Assembly: GCF_903815225.1 (NCBI RefSeq)
Contig: NZ_LR813084.1
Span: 3,452,501-3,516,500, forward strand
Direction of reading: 5' to 3'
Source: Delftia tsuruhatensis
Lineage (GTDB): Bacteria > Pseudomonadota > Gammaproteobacteria > Burkholderiales > Burkholderiaceae_C
Length of the DNA: 64,000 bases
Positions 7,195 through 14,420 of the stretch are shown here, piece after piece. Position numbers and translations under genes: made by a program. Below the pieces are notes generated by a model. That model ran no database searches. It saw nothing but the letters and a program-made list of their open reading frames with translations, and had not been told where the DNA came from. The first letter of the stretch is position 1; each line of letters starts with the position of its first letter.

Positions 7195-8033
7195 GCCCGT
7201 TGGCTCGGCGCGAGCAACTGGCCTTCGTGCGCGCACGTGGCTTGAGTCTGCGCCGCGCCTGCGGGCTCATCGGCATGTCACGCGCCACGCCCAGTTACGA
7301 GTTGCGCTTGCCCGCCAAGGATGCGCCGGTGCTTGCGGCGATGAAGGAACTGTCGGCCATGTATCCGCGCTACGGCTATCGCCGCATTCGCGTATTCCTG
7401 CGTCGCAAGGGCTTCGAGCTGAGTTGGTCTCGCACGCACAGGCTGTGGCGTCAGGCGGGCCTGCTGGTGCCCCGGAAACGGCCGCGCAAGCGCATCGCAT
7501 CGCTGCGCCCGCGCATCCACACGCCGTTCAAGGCCAACATGGTCTGGGCCTATGACTTCGTCTTCGACACCACGGCCAGCGGTCAGCAGATCAAGTGCCT
7601 GACCGTGGTGGACGAATACACCCGGGAGTGCCTGGCCATCGACGTGGCTGGGGCCATCCGTTCCAAGCGCGTGATCGAGGTGCTTTCGCGGCTGGTCAGC
7701 CTGCACGGGGCGCCGCTGTTCATGCGCTCGGACAATGGCCCCGAGTTCGTCAGCCAGGCGATCCTGGAGTGGATCTCAGCCTCGGGCATTGCCACCGTGC
7801 TCAACGATCCCGGCAAGCCCTGGCAGAACGGCACCGACGAAAGCTTCAACGGCAAGTTCCGCGACGAGTGTCTGTCCATCGAGTGGTTCCGTTCGCGCCG
7901 CGAAGCCGCTGCCCTGATCGAAGCCTGGCGCAATCACTACAACGAGGTACGTCCCCACAGCAGCCTGCAATACTTGACCCCGGCAGAGTTCAAACTCGAA
8001 CTCCGCAAAGAACCGCAACCCGCCGTCTTCTAG
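7188..8033 (+). CDS. IS3-family transposase OrfB (DDE catalytic part)
   Basis: A 281-residue integrase-fold transposase in the -1 frame relative to orfA. The N-terminal HTH_21 region includes YPRYGYRRIRVFLRR. The rve core has the catalytic acids in VWAYDFVFD, MRSDNGPEFVS and NGTDESFNGKFRDECLS, and a C-terminal NHYNEVRPHSSLQYLTP motif. All are intact, so the element should be active when fused to OrfA by frameshifting. Confidence 0.95.
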   Translation: MVSPLARREQLAFVRARGLSLRRACGLIGMSRATPSYELRLPAKDAPVLAAMKELSAMYPRYGYRRIRVFLRRKGFELSWSRTHRLWRQAGLLVPRKRPRKRIASLRPRIHTPFKANMVWAYDFVFDTTASGQQIKCLTVVDEYTRECLAIDVAGAIRSKRVIEVLSRLVSLHGAPLFMRSDNGPEFVSQAILEWISASGIATVLNDPGKPWQNGTDESFNGKFRDECLSIEWFRSRREAAALIEAWRNHYNEVRPHSSLQYLTPAEFKLELRKEPQPAVF

Positions 8034-8040
8034 GAAAAAC

Positions 8041-8065
8041 TGTCTCGACTAAACCGAGCAGGTCA
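8041..8065 (-). repeat. Right inverted repeat of the IS3-family element
   Basis: Its complement begins TGACCTGCTCGGTTT and contains CGAGACA, matching the left end. The outermost TGA now supplies the stop codon of the interrupted phage gene. Confidence 0.9.
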
Positions 8066-8407
8066 GCCCGACTCGAAGATCAAGCCCTCACGCTTTACCG
8101 TGCAGCGCCAGGCTCCATCACGGCAGACAGAAAGCACCTCCCAGCCCGCGCGGCCCATCAACCGCTCAACCTGAAGACCGTTGGTTGGGTTGTGTGCAGG
8201 TCTGATCTGCTGGGCGAGCAACTCCTGATGCGCCTGCTCGCGACTCGGCCTTCCGTCCAAGTGCCGCCACGCATTGCAGTCGCGGCATTCGGCGTACAGC
8301 AGGCTGGGGCTTCGAACCACCTTGAAGTTGGGGTGCATGCACTGTCCAAGCATGTGTTCATTGACAAGTTGCTCATCCGCAGAAGCACGTCCGTCTTGAT
8401 ATTGCAT
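8063..8407 (-). CDS. Phage protein of unknown function, C-terminus truncated by the IS
   Basis: 114 phage codons remain, then a TGA provided by the IS end (8063-8065). The intact gene would have had 138 codons, with the last 24 now at 6787-6861. The remaining protein has a C-x2-C pair (AECRDCNAW) and a histidine-rich, helical middle, then GRAGWEVLSVCRDGAWRC, suggesting a small metal-binding protein. It lies 7 bp downstream of the probable late regulator. Only the tail is lost, so some function could remain. No family recognised. Confidence 0.6.
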   Translation of the reverse strand: MQYQDGRASADEQLVNEHMLGQCMHPNFKVVRSPSLLYAECRDCNAWRHLDGRPSREQAHQELLAQQIRPAHNPTNGLQVERLMGRAGWEVLSVCRDGAWRCTVKREGLIFESG

Positions 8408-8414
8408 TTCGGTT

Positions 8415-8804
8415 CTAAACCTTTCTCGCCAGAAGCATCTGGCGGCTGTCTGTCAAAAGCCGGCCGAGTTCGACCAAGCTGGTGCCAATGATTTGGCAAA
8501 CACGTTTGGGAGCCATCCAGGGTTTTACATAGATCCAGTTCAGTGCGCTCCTGTGTTGCAGCGGAAGATGGATCACGGCGGCATGGATGCGGGCCGCGTC
8601 CAAGTGGTCGATCTGCAGCTGCTGTCGCTGCCTGGCCTCGCGGGCCTGGGCGCGGTCCATGGGCTCGGGCGAGACCATGCGGAACATCGGCGAGATATCC
8701 CGGGCCACGGCGCCATGGCACCAGCGGCCCCAGTTCGCCAGACGCGCGTCAATGTGCCTGTGCTCCTCGGGCACGGCGTTGAAGTCGATGTAGGTCCTGC
8801 TCAT
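8415..8804 (-). CDS. Phage protein, possible Q-like late-gene regulator
   Basis: A 129-residue protein beginning MSRTYIDFNAVPEEHRHIDARLANWGRWCHG. Its C-terminal half (MAPKRVCQIIGTSLVELGRLLTDSRQML) looks like a sigma-region-4-type helix-turn-helix. 'ANWGRW' followed by a C-terminal HTH recalls antitermination proteins of the Q type in proteobacterial phages. The position between the replication genes and the packaging genes is where lambda carries Q. AAGGA lies 4 nt before the ATG. The functional call is an inference from position and a short pattern. Confidence 0.5.
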   Translation of the reverse strand: MSRTYIDFNAVPEEHRHIDARLANWGRWCHGAVARDISPMFRMVSPEPMDRAQAREARQRQQLQIDHLDAARIHAAVIHLPLQHRSALNWIYVKPWMAPKRVCQIIGTSLVELGRLLTDSRQMLLARKV

Positions 8805-8831
8805 TCTTTCCTTGGGTCAGTGAGAGACGGG

Positions 8832-9074
8832 TCAGCCGCGGCGCTTGTTGAGGGTCTGCCGAACCTTTTCCGCCAGTGCGCTGCACAGATCTCGGGTGCC
8901 GAAGGCGATTGGCACGTAGTCCATGCGTCGGTCCTCGACATAGGCTCGGCGGTTATGGGTCAGCATGCTGCTGACTGGTTCGATATGCATCGCGCACTGG
9001 CTCTGGCTCCACAGGAGCACATGGCAGTTCTCAAGACTGGTGATGGCGCGCTCAGGATTGGTCAGCGAATTCAT
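8832..9074 (-). CDS. Small phage protein, unknown function
   Basis: An 80-residue protein (MNSLTNPERAITSLENCHVL... ending QTLNKRRG) with two cysteines in the first half and a basic C-terminus. AGGAG 7 nt upstream of the ATG fixes this start, although the frame is open further. The start overlaps the last 23 bp of the helicase/primase gene, and the next gene follows after 27 bp, so it belongs to the early minus-strand operon. No family recognised. Confidence 0.6.
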   Translation of the reverse strand: MNSLTNPERAITSLENCHVLLWSQSQCAMHIEPVSSMLTHNRRAYVEDRRMDYVPIAFGTRDLCSALAEKVRQTLNKRRG

Positions 9075-10851
9075 CTTTTGGCTCCTGGGTTGAGAAAGGG
9101 ACATAGCTGATGGCGCGGCGCCGGTTGTTCGTGGCGAACTGCTGGGCGGCCTTGTTGAACCAGAGGTACTGGCTGTAGTGCTGCACGTCGCCGTTGCGTT
9201 GCTTCTGCAGCTCCAGCTTGGCGTCGGGCTTGTCGGGGTCGTGGCCGGCGTCGTTCTCGTCCTTGCGCGCGCTCCAGACCGTGAACACGTTGTCGGCGCC
9301 GTCGGTGATCTTGGAAGACCCGGCAACGTCCAGCTTTCCAGGCCCTTTGGACTCGTCAGCACCCTTGCGCGGGTGGGCGACCAGGTGGACATGCACGCCA
9401 TTGCGGCGCGCGAAGTCGCAGATCTTGCGGACGGCTTCCTTCTGGGCGGTCATGCTCCCTGGGCCGTCTTCGGGCACGTCCGTCATCATCAAGCTGTCGA
9501 TCACGAAGTGACGCATGCCGTAACGCTTGGAGCCGTACAGGAACACGGCCAGGAGACGGTCGATGCCTGCGCTGCCCACCACGTTGAAGAACCATTGCTT
9601 GTCGTGCAGCCAGGCTCCGATGGCGTCGATGTAGGGCATGCTTGGGCGGTCCAGGCCCGCGGCCTGCTTGACGGTGCGCTTGAGCTGGCGTTCGGGTGTC
9701 ATCTCGCCGGAGAACACCATCACGCGATCGCCCTGCTGCATCAGCCCCAGCAGCACCTGAGACAGCATCAAGCTCTTTCCGTGGCCGTTGTAGCCGGTCC
9801 AGACGGTGACCTCGCCGGAGCGGAACTCGAACCAGTCCAGATCCTTGTCCAGGCGCAGCACCGGGTCGCCCTCGTCATCGTGGGCCGGATAGAACATGGA
9901 CTTCACGCGGTTGATGAAGTCGCTGGCCTGGCGCATCTCCTCGGGGTCCAGGGTCTTGGCTTCCTTGGTGGCGTGCCAGAAGTCCTCTCCACAGGCGCCC
10001 TTCTGCAGGAACTCGTTCGCGTCCTTCTCGGGCAGCGTGACCAGCTTGCAGCGCTCCAGGCCCAGGCGGCGAACGATCTCCTGCGCCCCGGCCTTGCCGG
10101 CCTCGTCGCTGTCGAAAAAGATCAGGATCTCGCTGAAGCAATCCAGGCGCTCCCAGTCGTTCTCCAGCCACTGGTGATTGCCAGCGCCAGCATTGACCGA
10201 CAGGGCCGGAATGCCGACCTGATGCAACGTCATCGCATCGATCTCGCCTTCAGTGATCGCCACGGTGCGGGCCTTCGGGTCGATCAGGTGCCAACCGAAG
10301 AGGCAAGGCTCTGCCCCGCTCTCCTGCCGCATGTCGCGCTTCTCCGCGATGTTGCGGTACTTCACGTTGACCAGCTCGCCGTTGCGCAGGTACGGAAACA
10401 CGGCGTAGGTCTTGCCACCGCGGATCTGCTCGGCCACCCGGAAGGCAGCGATGGTCTCGTCGGTGATGCCACGGCCATTGAGCCACTCCTTCACGCCGGC
10501 CTTGGCGGGCTGGCACTGCGGCTTTGCCGGGCGCTTGAAGGTCTTCTTCTCGCGCTCGGGCATCACGTCGCGGATGCCCAGGTACTGCTTCGCCTCGCGG
10601 ATGGCTTCGCCGATGGACTGGCTGCGGCAGGCGGCCCACAGGTCCAGCAAATCGCCCGCGTCTCCTGACGCGAAGTCCTTCCACACGCCGGCCTTGGCGC
10701 CGGTCAGGCGGACGGACAGGGACTGGCCCTCTTCGCCATTCACGCTGCCAGCCACCCACTCGCCGGCCTTGCGTTTGCCGTTGGGCAGCAGGTACTGCGC
10801 AATCGCCGCAGCGTCAGAGGCCATGCGCTGGCTGAGTTCGGCGGCGTTCAC
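9052..10851 (-). CDS. Phage primase/helicase (TOPRIM plus DnaB-like)
   Basis: A 599-residue replication protein. The N-terminus (residues 1-130) is a primase-associated region. A TOPRIM domain follows around 185-265, with VAITEGEIDAMTLH and EILIFFDSDEAGKAG holding the acidic residues. A RecA/DnaB-like helicase fills the C-terminal half: Walker A GYNGHGKS, FVIDSLMM as Walker B, and VHLVAHPRKG. The start is GTG at 10851, overlapping the stop of the upstream gene (GTGA), with GGAGGT 6 nt before it. It acts with the initiator encoded just upstream, as phage T7 gp4 does in one polypeptide. Confidence 0.9.
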   Translation of the reverse strand: MNAAELSQRMASDAAAIAQYLLPNGKRKAGEWVAGSVNGEEGQSLSVRLTGAKAGVWKDFASGDAGDLLDLWAACRSQSIGEAIREAKQYLGIRDVMPEREKKTFKRPAKPQCQPAKAGVKEWLNGRGITDETIAAFRVAEQIRGGKTYAVFPYLRNGELVNVKYRNIAEKRDMRQESGAEPCLFGWHLIDPKARTVAITEGEIDAMTLHQVGIPALSVNAGAGNHQWLENDWERLDCFSEILIFFDSDEAGKAGAQEIVRRLGLERCKLVTLPEKDANEFLQKGACGEDFWHATKEAKTLDPEEMRQASDFINRVKSMFYPAHDDEGDPVLRLDKDLDWFEFRSGEVTVWTGYNGHGKSLMLSQVLLGLMQQGDRVMVFSGEMTPERQLKRTVKQAAGLDRPSMPYIDAIGAWLHDKQWFFNVVGSAGIDRLLAVFLYGSKRYGMRHFVIDSLMMTDVPEDGPGSMTAQKEAVRKICDFARRNGVHVHLVAHPRKGADESKGPGKLDVAGSSKITDGADNVFTVWSARKDENDAGHDPDKPDAKLELQKQRNGDVQHYSQYLWFNKAAQQFATNNRRRAISYVPFSTQEPKDEFADQS

Positions 10852-11705
10852 TCAGGCACCTCCATGCGGCGGCCGTCGCGGAAGAGGTGGGCGTTGTGGG
10901 CGTAGCACCGCTCGTTCTCGGCCTCCCAGCGGTTCTCGAACCCGGCCTGCAGAGCCCATTGCGGCCGGCTCTCGCTGTCACCACCCTGCGCCGCGCCCTC
11001 CCCGTCGTTCCATCGACCCTCGTTGAGCCACGTCGAAGGGTGAGGGATGTACTGGCCACCGTCTCGCTGCCACTGGGTGGACTTGGCCTGCACCGCAACG
11101 GCCGCCAGCATCTTCGCCAGCAGATCGGCATCGGGCTTGCGCTTGGCAAAGGCCTTGCGAGCCGCATCCTTGCCGACCTTGCGGGGGTATGCCGACCAGA
11201 ACTCGCCGAAGCCATCCGGCTCGTCGGCAGCATCGCTCCGACGCTGCCGCCCCCCGGTGGGGGGTTGGGGGGTATTGTCTTTATATTCTCTTCTCTTCTC
11301 TTCTCTAGGTGACGGCCTCGTAACGCCATCAGCGTTACTTTCGCCGTTACTAGAAGCGTTACTTCGGTGAGTTGCCGCCCTTTTGGCACCCTGGGCACGG
11401 CTTTTTGCCGTCGCACCGTTGTGCTTGTCGAAATTGGCCAGCGAGATACCGTCTTCCGTGACCACGATCCAGCCAACCGTTGCAACACATTCAGTGAAGC
11501 CAGTAACGCCGAGCACACGATCCAACAGCGTTGGCGTAACGCCATCAGCGTTACCGTCAGTGGTGTGCTGATCGAACCAGCGAAACAGGCGCATCAGCTT
11601 GCCCACGGTCAAATCCGGGTCGTCCCAACCCATCTTCGCCGTGATAGCCAGCGTCTCCGGCTTCTCCGGCAGGCTGTTATCGAATTTGATCCATTCGCCA
11701 GCCAT
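10848..11705 (-). CDS. Phage replication initiator, lambda O-like
   Basis: A 285-residue protein. The N-terminal half (MAGEWIKFDNSLPEKPETLAI... VGKLMRLFRWFDQHT) is a winged-helix-like DNA-binding region. The C-terminal part has FWSAYPRKVGKDAARKAFAKR and GGQYIPHPSTWLNEGRW, hallmarks of phage replication proteins that load a helicase. AAGGAG 5 nt upstream supports the ATG at 11705. The middle of the gene carries repeated GCGTTAC sites next to a purine tract, as in lambda, where the origin lies inside O. The primase/helicase follows with a 4-bp overlap. Confidence 0.8.
   Translation of the reverse strand: MAGEWIKFDNSLPEKPETLAITAKMGWDDPDLTVGKLMRLFRWFDQHTTDGNADGVTPTLLDRVLGVTGFTECVATVGWIVVTEDGISLANFDKHNGATAKSRAQGAKRAATHRSNASSNGESNADGVTRPSPREEKRREYKDNTPQPPTGGRQRRSDAADEPDGFGEFWSAYPRKVGKDAARKAFAKRKPDADLLAKMLAAVAVQAKSTQWQRDGGQYIPHPSTWLNEGRWNDGEGAAQGGDSESRPQWALQAGFENRWEAENERCYAHNAHLFRDGRRMEVPE
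11272..11307 (-). other. Purine-rich, A+T-rich tract next to the iteron-like repeats
   Basis: The plus strand is a TTCTC repeat preceded by GTATTGTCTTTATA, giving a pure GAGAA purine tract on the minus strand. It stands out in a region that is otherwise very G+C-rich. It lies 12 bp from the first repeat cluster and could be the melting element of the origin. Confidence 0.5.
11320..11554. other. Candidate phage replication origin: GCGTTAC iterons inside the initiator gene
   Basis: GTAACGC or its complement GCGTTAC occurs at 11320, 11332, 11356, 11503, 11536 and 11548, with a one-base variant (CCGTTAC) at 11344. The sites at 11332, 11344 and 11356 are spaced exactly 12 bp. A 19-bp perfect repeat, GTAACGC-N5-GCGTTAC, occurs at both 11320-11338 and 11536-11554. 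Together with the adjacent purine tract this resembles lambda ori within gene O. Origin function is inferred. Confidence 0.55.
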
Positions 11706-11707
11706 GC

Positions 11708-12031
11708 CTACTCCTTCGCCTCCAGTGCGCTGTCCAGGGGCAATTGCACAACCCAGAGCGTGCCGTGCTCGTAGATCTCCACATACCAGCCACGAGCCAC
11801 GCACCAGGCCTCAAACCCCCTGTGGATGTAGCCGTCATAGGCTTCGTCATCCAGGTAGATGGACGGGCCTATGCAATAGCCGGGTTCGATCTCAGCCTCG
11901 CCGGAGACCACAGCGCCAATCTGGGTCGGATTGCTCGACCAGCTGCGCAGGAACTGAGCCTTGGCGCCGGGGAAATGAGCATTGAGATCCGCGATCAGGG
12001 CGGCTTCGTCTATGAGAGTTTTCGTTGGCAT
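11708..12031 (-). CDS. Phage protein of unknown function
   Basis: A 107-residue protein (MPTKTLIDEAALIADLNAHF...) with a helical N-terminus and an aromatic C-terminal half (FEAWCVARGWYVEIYEHGTLWVVQL). It sits between the CII-type regulator and the initiator. Its stop codon overlaps the Shine-Dalgarno of the initiator gene, so it is coupled to replication. The start at 12031 gives a sensible N-terminus; upstream in-frame codons look non-coding. No family recognised. Confidence 0.6.
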   Translation of the reverse strand: MPTKTLIDEAALIADLNAHFPGAKAQFLRSWSSNPTQIGAVVSGEAEIEPGYCIGPSIYLDDEAYDGYIHRGFEAWCVARGWYVEIYEHGTLWVVQLPLDSALEAKE

Positions 12032-12132
12032 GTGTCCACCACTTAGAGGGAAGCACCACAAGAAGAAAGCCAACGGCCGGCAGGTGGTGGATCTGCTTTA
12101 CGGGAGCTACCCTGGCCGTCGGCGAAAACGGG

Positions 12133-12618
12133 TCAGGGGATGGCCGGCGCGCGCTGCGGCTTACCTGCGGCGTTGACGGCGCGCGCAGCCTGTCGCAGCT
12201 TGCGCAGCACCTCCTCGGCCTCGGCGATCTCGCGCTCGATCTGCGCCAGCTCGTTGTCCGAAATCACACCGTCTTGCATGGCCTCGATCACCGCGCTCGT
12301 GATGTGTGAGGTCTCCAGCACCAGCTTGGATACCTTGTCCACCGGACTTGCCACCACCGTGCGGCAGGCTTCCAGAAGATCGAAGCGGCCACCGGCCTCG
12401 CCAGCGACATAGGCCGCGTAGTCGTAGCAGTGGGGCATGCCGGCCTCGCGCAGCAGGCTGGTGATGGTCAGTGCATCGACCGCGCCGAGCTTGTGCGATG
12501 AGGCGCCGGACAGCTCCTTGCGCAGAACCTCGTCGGTCTTGCCAAGGCGAACGGCCACGACAGCGCGGCCACCAGGGAAGTTGTCTACGCCGCGGCGCAG
12601 CGCATCGAGAGCGCTCAT
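12133..12618 (-). CDS. CII-family phage regulatory protein (CP76-like)
   Basis: A 161-residue protein starting MSALDALRRGVDNFPGGRAVVAVRLGKTDEVL. The FPGG-x-x-x-(V/L)A-x-x-LGK pattern is the signature of the Phage_CP76/CII regulator family. This is followed by HKLGAVDALTITSLLREAG and a C-terminal coiled coil (ELAQIEREIAEAEEVLRKLRQ), consistent with oligomerisation. AGGAG 6 nt upstream supports this start. In this family the protein takes part in the lysis-lysogeny decision; its place after cro agrees. Confidence 0.82.
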   Translation of the reverse strand: MSALDALRRGVDNFPGGRAVVAVRLGKTDEVLRKELSGASSHKLGAVDALTITSLLREAGMPHCYDYAAYVAGEAGGRFDLLEACRTVVASPVDKVSKLVLETSHITSAVIEAMQDGVISDNELAQIEREIAEAEEVLRKLRQAARAVNAAGKPQRAPAIP

Positions 12619-12941
12619 ATCCGGCTCCTGAAAAATTGGACGTGGACGGGGAAGAAGGGAACGCCGAACATCGCGGCCATGCAAACAAAAACCACACCAA
12701 AGGGAGCCGCCATGAACCTCAACACCCAGCCCTTCCACGCCAGCACCAGGACCAGTGTCAGCACCAACGTGAACCCCGAGACAAGCGCGCGGGAGCAGAC
12801 GTTGACGACGAGCCAGCTGGAGCTGTCATGGAGAGCGGGGGAGCTGCACATCCGCTGCAGGGCGAGCCGAGTGGTGATGTGCGTGGAGCGCGAGCTGGCT
12901 ACAGCGCGCGGCGGGCGGAGGATGTCCTGACGCGGCTGCAT
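12615..12941 (-). CDS. Small membrane protein in the cro-cII operon
   Basis: A 108-residue protein with an unstructured basic N-terminus and two hydrophobic segments (ALVSGFTLVLTLVLVLAW and MAAPFGVVFVCMAAMFGVPFF), predicted to cross the membrane twice. The ATG follows the cro stop after 2 nt, and the gene's end overlaps the start of cII by 4 bp, so it is embedded in the early operon. Function unknown; small membrane proteins in this spot are sometimes exclusion factors. A plus-strand frame at 12712-12930 with a fair ribosome site overlaps it and was not preferred. Confidence 0.5.
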   Translation of the reverse strand: MQPRQDILRPPRAVASSRSTHITTRLALQRMCSSPALHDSSSWLVVNVCSRALVSGFTLVLTLVLVLAWKGWVLRFMAAPFGVVFVCMAAMFGVPFFPVHVQFFRSRI

Positions 12942-12943
12942 GG

Positions 12944-13177
12944 TCAGATCTCGGCGGGTTGGGCAGCGACTGGCACAAGCTCCGGCCAGATCTCGTGCCA
13001 GTCGCCAGGCCGCAGGTCCGACAAAAGGATCCTTGTATCGGCTGCATTGATCCGGCGCGCAAGGGCCGGGTTTGCAGCCCTCCGTCCAGTGAGAACTTGG
13101 TAGAGGTAGGCGGGCGTTGTCCCCGCTCGCACCGCAAGCTCGCGGGCCTCTTGTGGCGTGAGGGCTGGTATGGGCAT
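12944..13177 (-). CDS. cro: Cro-like / YdaS-type phage regulator
   Basis: A 77-residue helix-turn-helix protein: TPQEARELAVRAGTTPAYLYQVLTGRR, then RINAADTRILLSDLRPGDWHEIWPEL. The (L)RPGDW...IWPEL ending is typical of the YdaS/Cro group that faces cI in Burkholderiales prophages. It would repress the lysogenic promoter and open the early operon. A -10-like TATAGA (minus strand, 13190-13185) ends 7 nt before the ATG, so the mRNA may be leaderless. It is first in the minus-strand operon. Confidence 0.82.
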   Translation of the reverse strand: MPIPALTPQEARELAVRAGTTPAYLYQVLTGRRAANPALARRINAADTRILLSDLRPGDWHEIWPELVPVAAQPAEI

Positions 13178-13188
13178 GCCCCATTCTA

Positions 13189-13200
13189 TAGCATCAGCTA
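13189..13200. promoter_or_regulatory. CI/Cro operator 1, TAGC-ATCA-GCTA
   Basis: A 12-bp inverted repeat of form TAGC-N4-GCTA between the -35 and -10 of the cro promoter. The same form occurs 33 bp away at 13222 and again in front of the left operon at 16076. Confidence 0.7.
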
Positions 13201-13221
13201 AAGATAAGACAAGCAAATCGT

Positions 13222-13233
13222 TAGCGTACGCTA
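13222..13233. promoter_or_regulatory. CI/Cro operator 2, TAGC-GTAC-GCTA
   Basis: A perfect 12-bp palindrome 33 bp from operator 1. It lies upstream of the extended -10 of cI and of the cro -35, where a bound dimer could contact polymerase at either promoter. Confidence 0.7.
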
Positions 13234-13258
13234 TTTTCGCAATTGCTATCTTCGAGAC

Positions 13259-13963
13259 ATGACGAACGACACGCAGGAATTCAGGATTGAGCGGCTGATC
13301 GCTGCTTCCAAGAAGGCTGGCAGCGACACAGCGCTTGCGCGCCTGCTGGGCTACAGCAACGGCTCCTTCATCGGTCAGATGAAGAGCCGGCACCGGCCCA
13401 TCAAAGAGGATTTCGTGGAAAAGCTCGAAGCGCTCCCCGGTTACGCTGGCTGGTTCACCGCGTCATCCGCAGAAGCCGCGGCGCCTGTCAGCATGCCGAC
13501 AAGTGATCGCGATGACATCCCGCCTGGGTACGTGCGACTACAACACCTTTCCCCGACCCCCTCCATGGGCCCAGGAAGAGGCATGAGCGAGCCCGTTCAG
13601 ATCATCCGGCACCTTGATGTGCTGGAAAGCTGGGTGCGTCAGAAGGTCGGCAGCACGAACTACGACCGCATCAAGATCCTGACAGGCATCGGGCAAAGCA
13701 TGTTGCCCACGATCCGTGACCACGATCTGGTTTTCGTGGACATGGGCCAGAAGTCAATCGATGTGCCAGGCATCTATGTGCTGGACGTGTGTGACCGCCT
13801 GCTGCTGAAGCGCGCTCTGATTCACTCGACAGGAACCTTGGTGCTCCGCAGTGATAACGCAGAAGAGTTTCCAGACGAGGAGCGAATCGACCTACGCACA
13901 GCTGCCGATAGCATCAATGTCGCGGGCCGCGTGAAGGCTTGGTGGACGCTACATCAGGGGTAA
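13259..13963 (+). CDS. cI: Phage CI-type repressor with S24 autocleavage domain
   Basis: A 234-residue LexA-like repressor. Residues 1-65 form the DNA-binding domain (ALARLLGYSNGSFIGQMKSRHRPI). Residues 120-234 form an S24 peptidase domain: the catalytic serine is in TGIGQSMLPTIRDHDLVFVD and the lysine in LDVCDRLLLKRAL. RecA-stimulated self-cleavage would induce the prophage. It is divergent from cro. No ribosome-binding site is visible and the promoter -10 is immediately upstream, so a leaderless message like that of lambda cI is likely. Confidence 0.9.
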   Translation: MTNDTQEFRIERLIAASKKAGSDTALARLLGYSNGSFIGQMKSRHRPIKEDFVEKLEALPGYAGWFTASSAEAAAPVSMPTSDRDDIPPGYVRLQHLSPTPSMGPGRGMSEPVQIIRHLDVLESWVRQKVGSTNYDRIKILTGIGQSMLPTIRDHDLVFVDMGQKSIDVPGIYVLDVCDRLLLKRALIHSTGTLVLRSDNAEEFPDEERIDLRTAADSINVAGRVKAWWTLHQG

Positions 13964-14003
13964 GGCACCGGTTGTTGCTGGCTTATGACACAAGGAGAGT
14001 GGG

Positions 14004-14306
14004 ATGAAGAGGGTTTTTATCGTGGCGGGGGTGATGGCAGCCGCTGCCGCCCATGCAGACATGACGCTGCAGGAGCGTTACCCCGGCCCTTGGAGAGATG
14101 ACTTCAACTTGCCCATCAGCAAGGCTCTTGCGCAAAACTCGGTCAGGGGTTGCGGCGAGTTCAAGTATCGGCCGAGCAGCCGCGACAAGGGGGAATTCCT
14201 TGTTTACTGCACACGAGACGGCAAGAGTTGGGTCGCCTACCTCGTATGGGCGCCGATAGCAAAGGTCACGGGGCCGCACCAAGTGTCAGCCGCCATACCG
14301 CCATGA
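14004..14306 (+). CDS. Small exported protein, unknown function
   Basis: A 100-residue protein with a short signal peptide (MKRVFIVAGVMAAAAAHA, cleavage near residue 18). The mature part has two cysteines (RGCGEFKY and VYCTRDG) that could form a disulfide, and an aromatic strand (GKSWVAYLVW). AAGGAG precedes the ATG. It follows cI by 40 bp in the same direction and so is probably expressed in the lysogen. This is a usual position for a lysogenic-conversion or exclusion gene. No family recognised. Confidence 0.65.
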   Translation: MKRVFIVAGVMAAAAAHADMTLQERYPGPWRDDFNLPISKALAQNSVRGCGEFKYRPSSRDKGEFLVYCTRDGKSWVAYLVWAPIAKVTGPHQVSAAIPP

Positions 14307-14420
14307 CGCATCCACCATGCAAGGCCGACGCCGCGAGGTTGTAGGGCGGCGGGGATTTATGAAGAGGAGCAGACGTAGCCCATCAGCAACGTCTGACGAC
14401 AGTTCAACACATAGAAGCAC

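Larger units (their letters stand above)
6866..8065 (+). mobile_element. IS3-family insertion sequence, IS407-group-like, intact (1,200 bp)
   Basis: The element is bounded by 25-bp imperfect inverted repeats starting TGACCTGC (left 6866-6890, right 8041-8065, four mismatches). It is flanked by identical 4-bp target duplications GCCC at 6862-6865 and 8066-8069. It carries orfA and orfB in the usual -1 overlap. The perfect duplication and intact frames suggest a recent insertion. It landed near the 3' end of a minus-strand phage gene. Four-base duplications and this orfA/orfB sequence type fit the IS407 subgroup. Confidence 0.95.
13178..13258. promoter_or_regulatory. Divergent cI/cro control region (OR-like)
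   Basis: 81 bp separate the two start codons. For cro (minus strand), TTGTCT (13211-13206) and TATAGA (13190-13185) are 15 nt apart. For cI (plus strand), an extended -10, TGCTATCTT, at 13244-13252 places the start of transcription at or next to the ATG at 13259. Two operators, listed separately, lie in this interval. Neither gene has a clear Shine-Dalgarno, which suggests leaderless messages. Confidence 0.65.

Noticed and set aside
9075..9401. Extension of the 80-residue protein frame upstream through the helicase gene
   Set aside because: It is Thr/Ser/Arg-rich shadow sequence. AGGAG before the ATG at 9074 marks the real start.
12712..12930. Small plus-strand frame with a fair ribosome-binding site (GGGAG)
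   Set aside because: It overlaps the minus-strand membrane-protein gene, which is tightly spaced within the cro-cII operon. The plus product has no recognisable feature. It is not excluded, only less likely.
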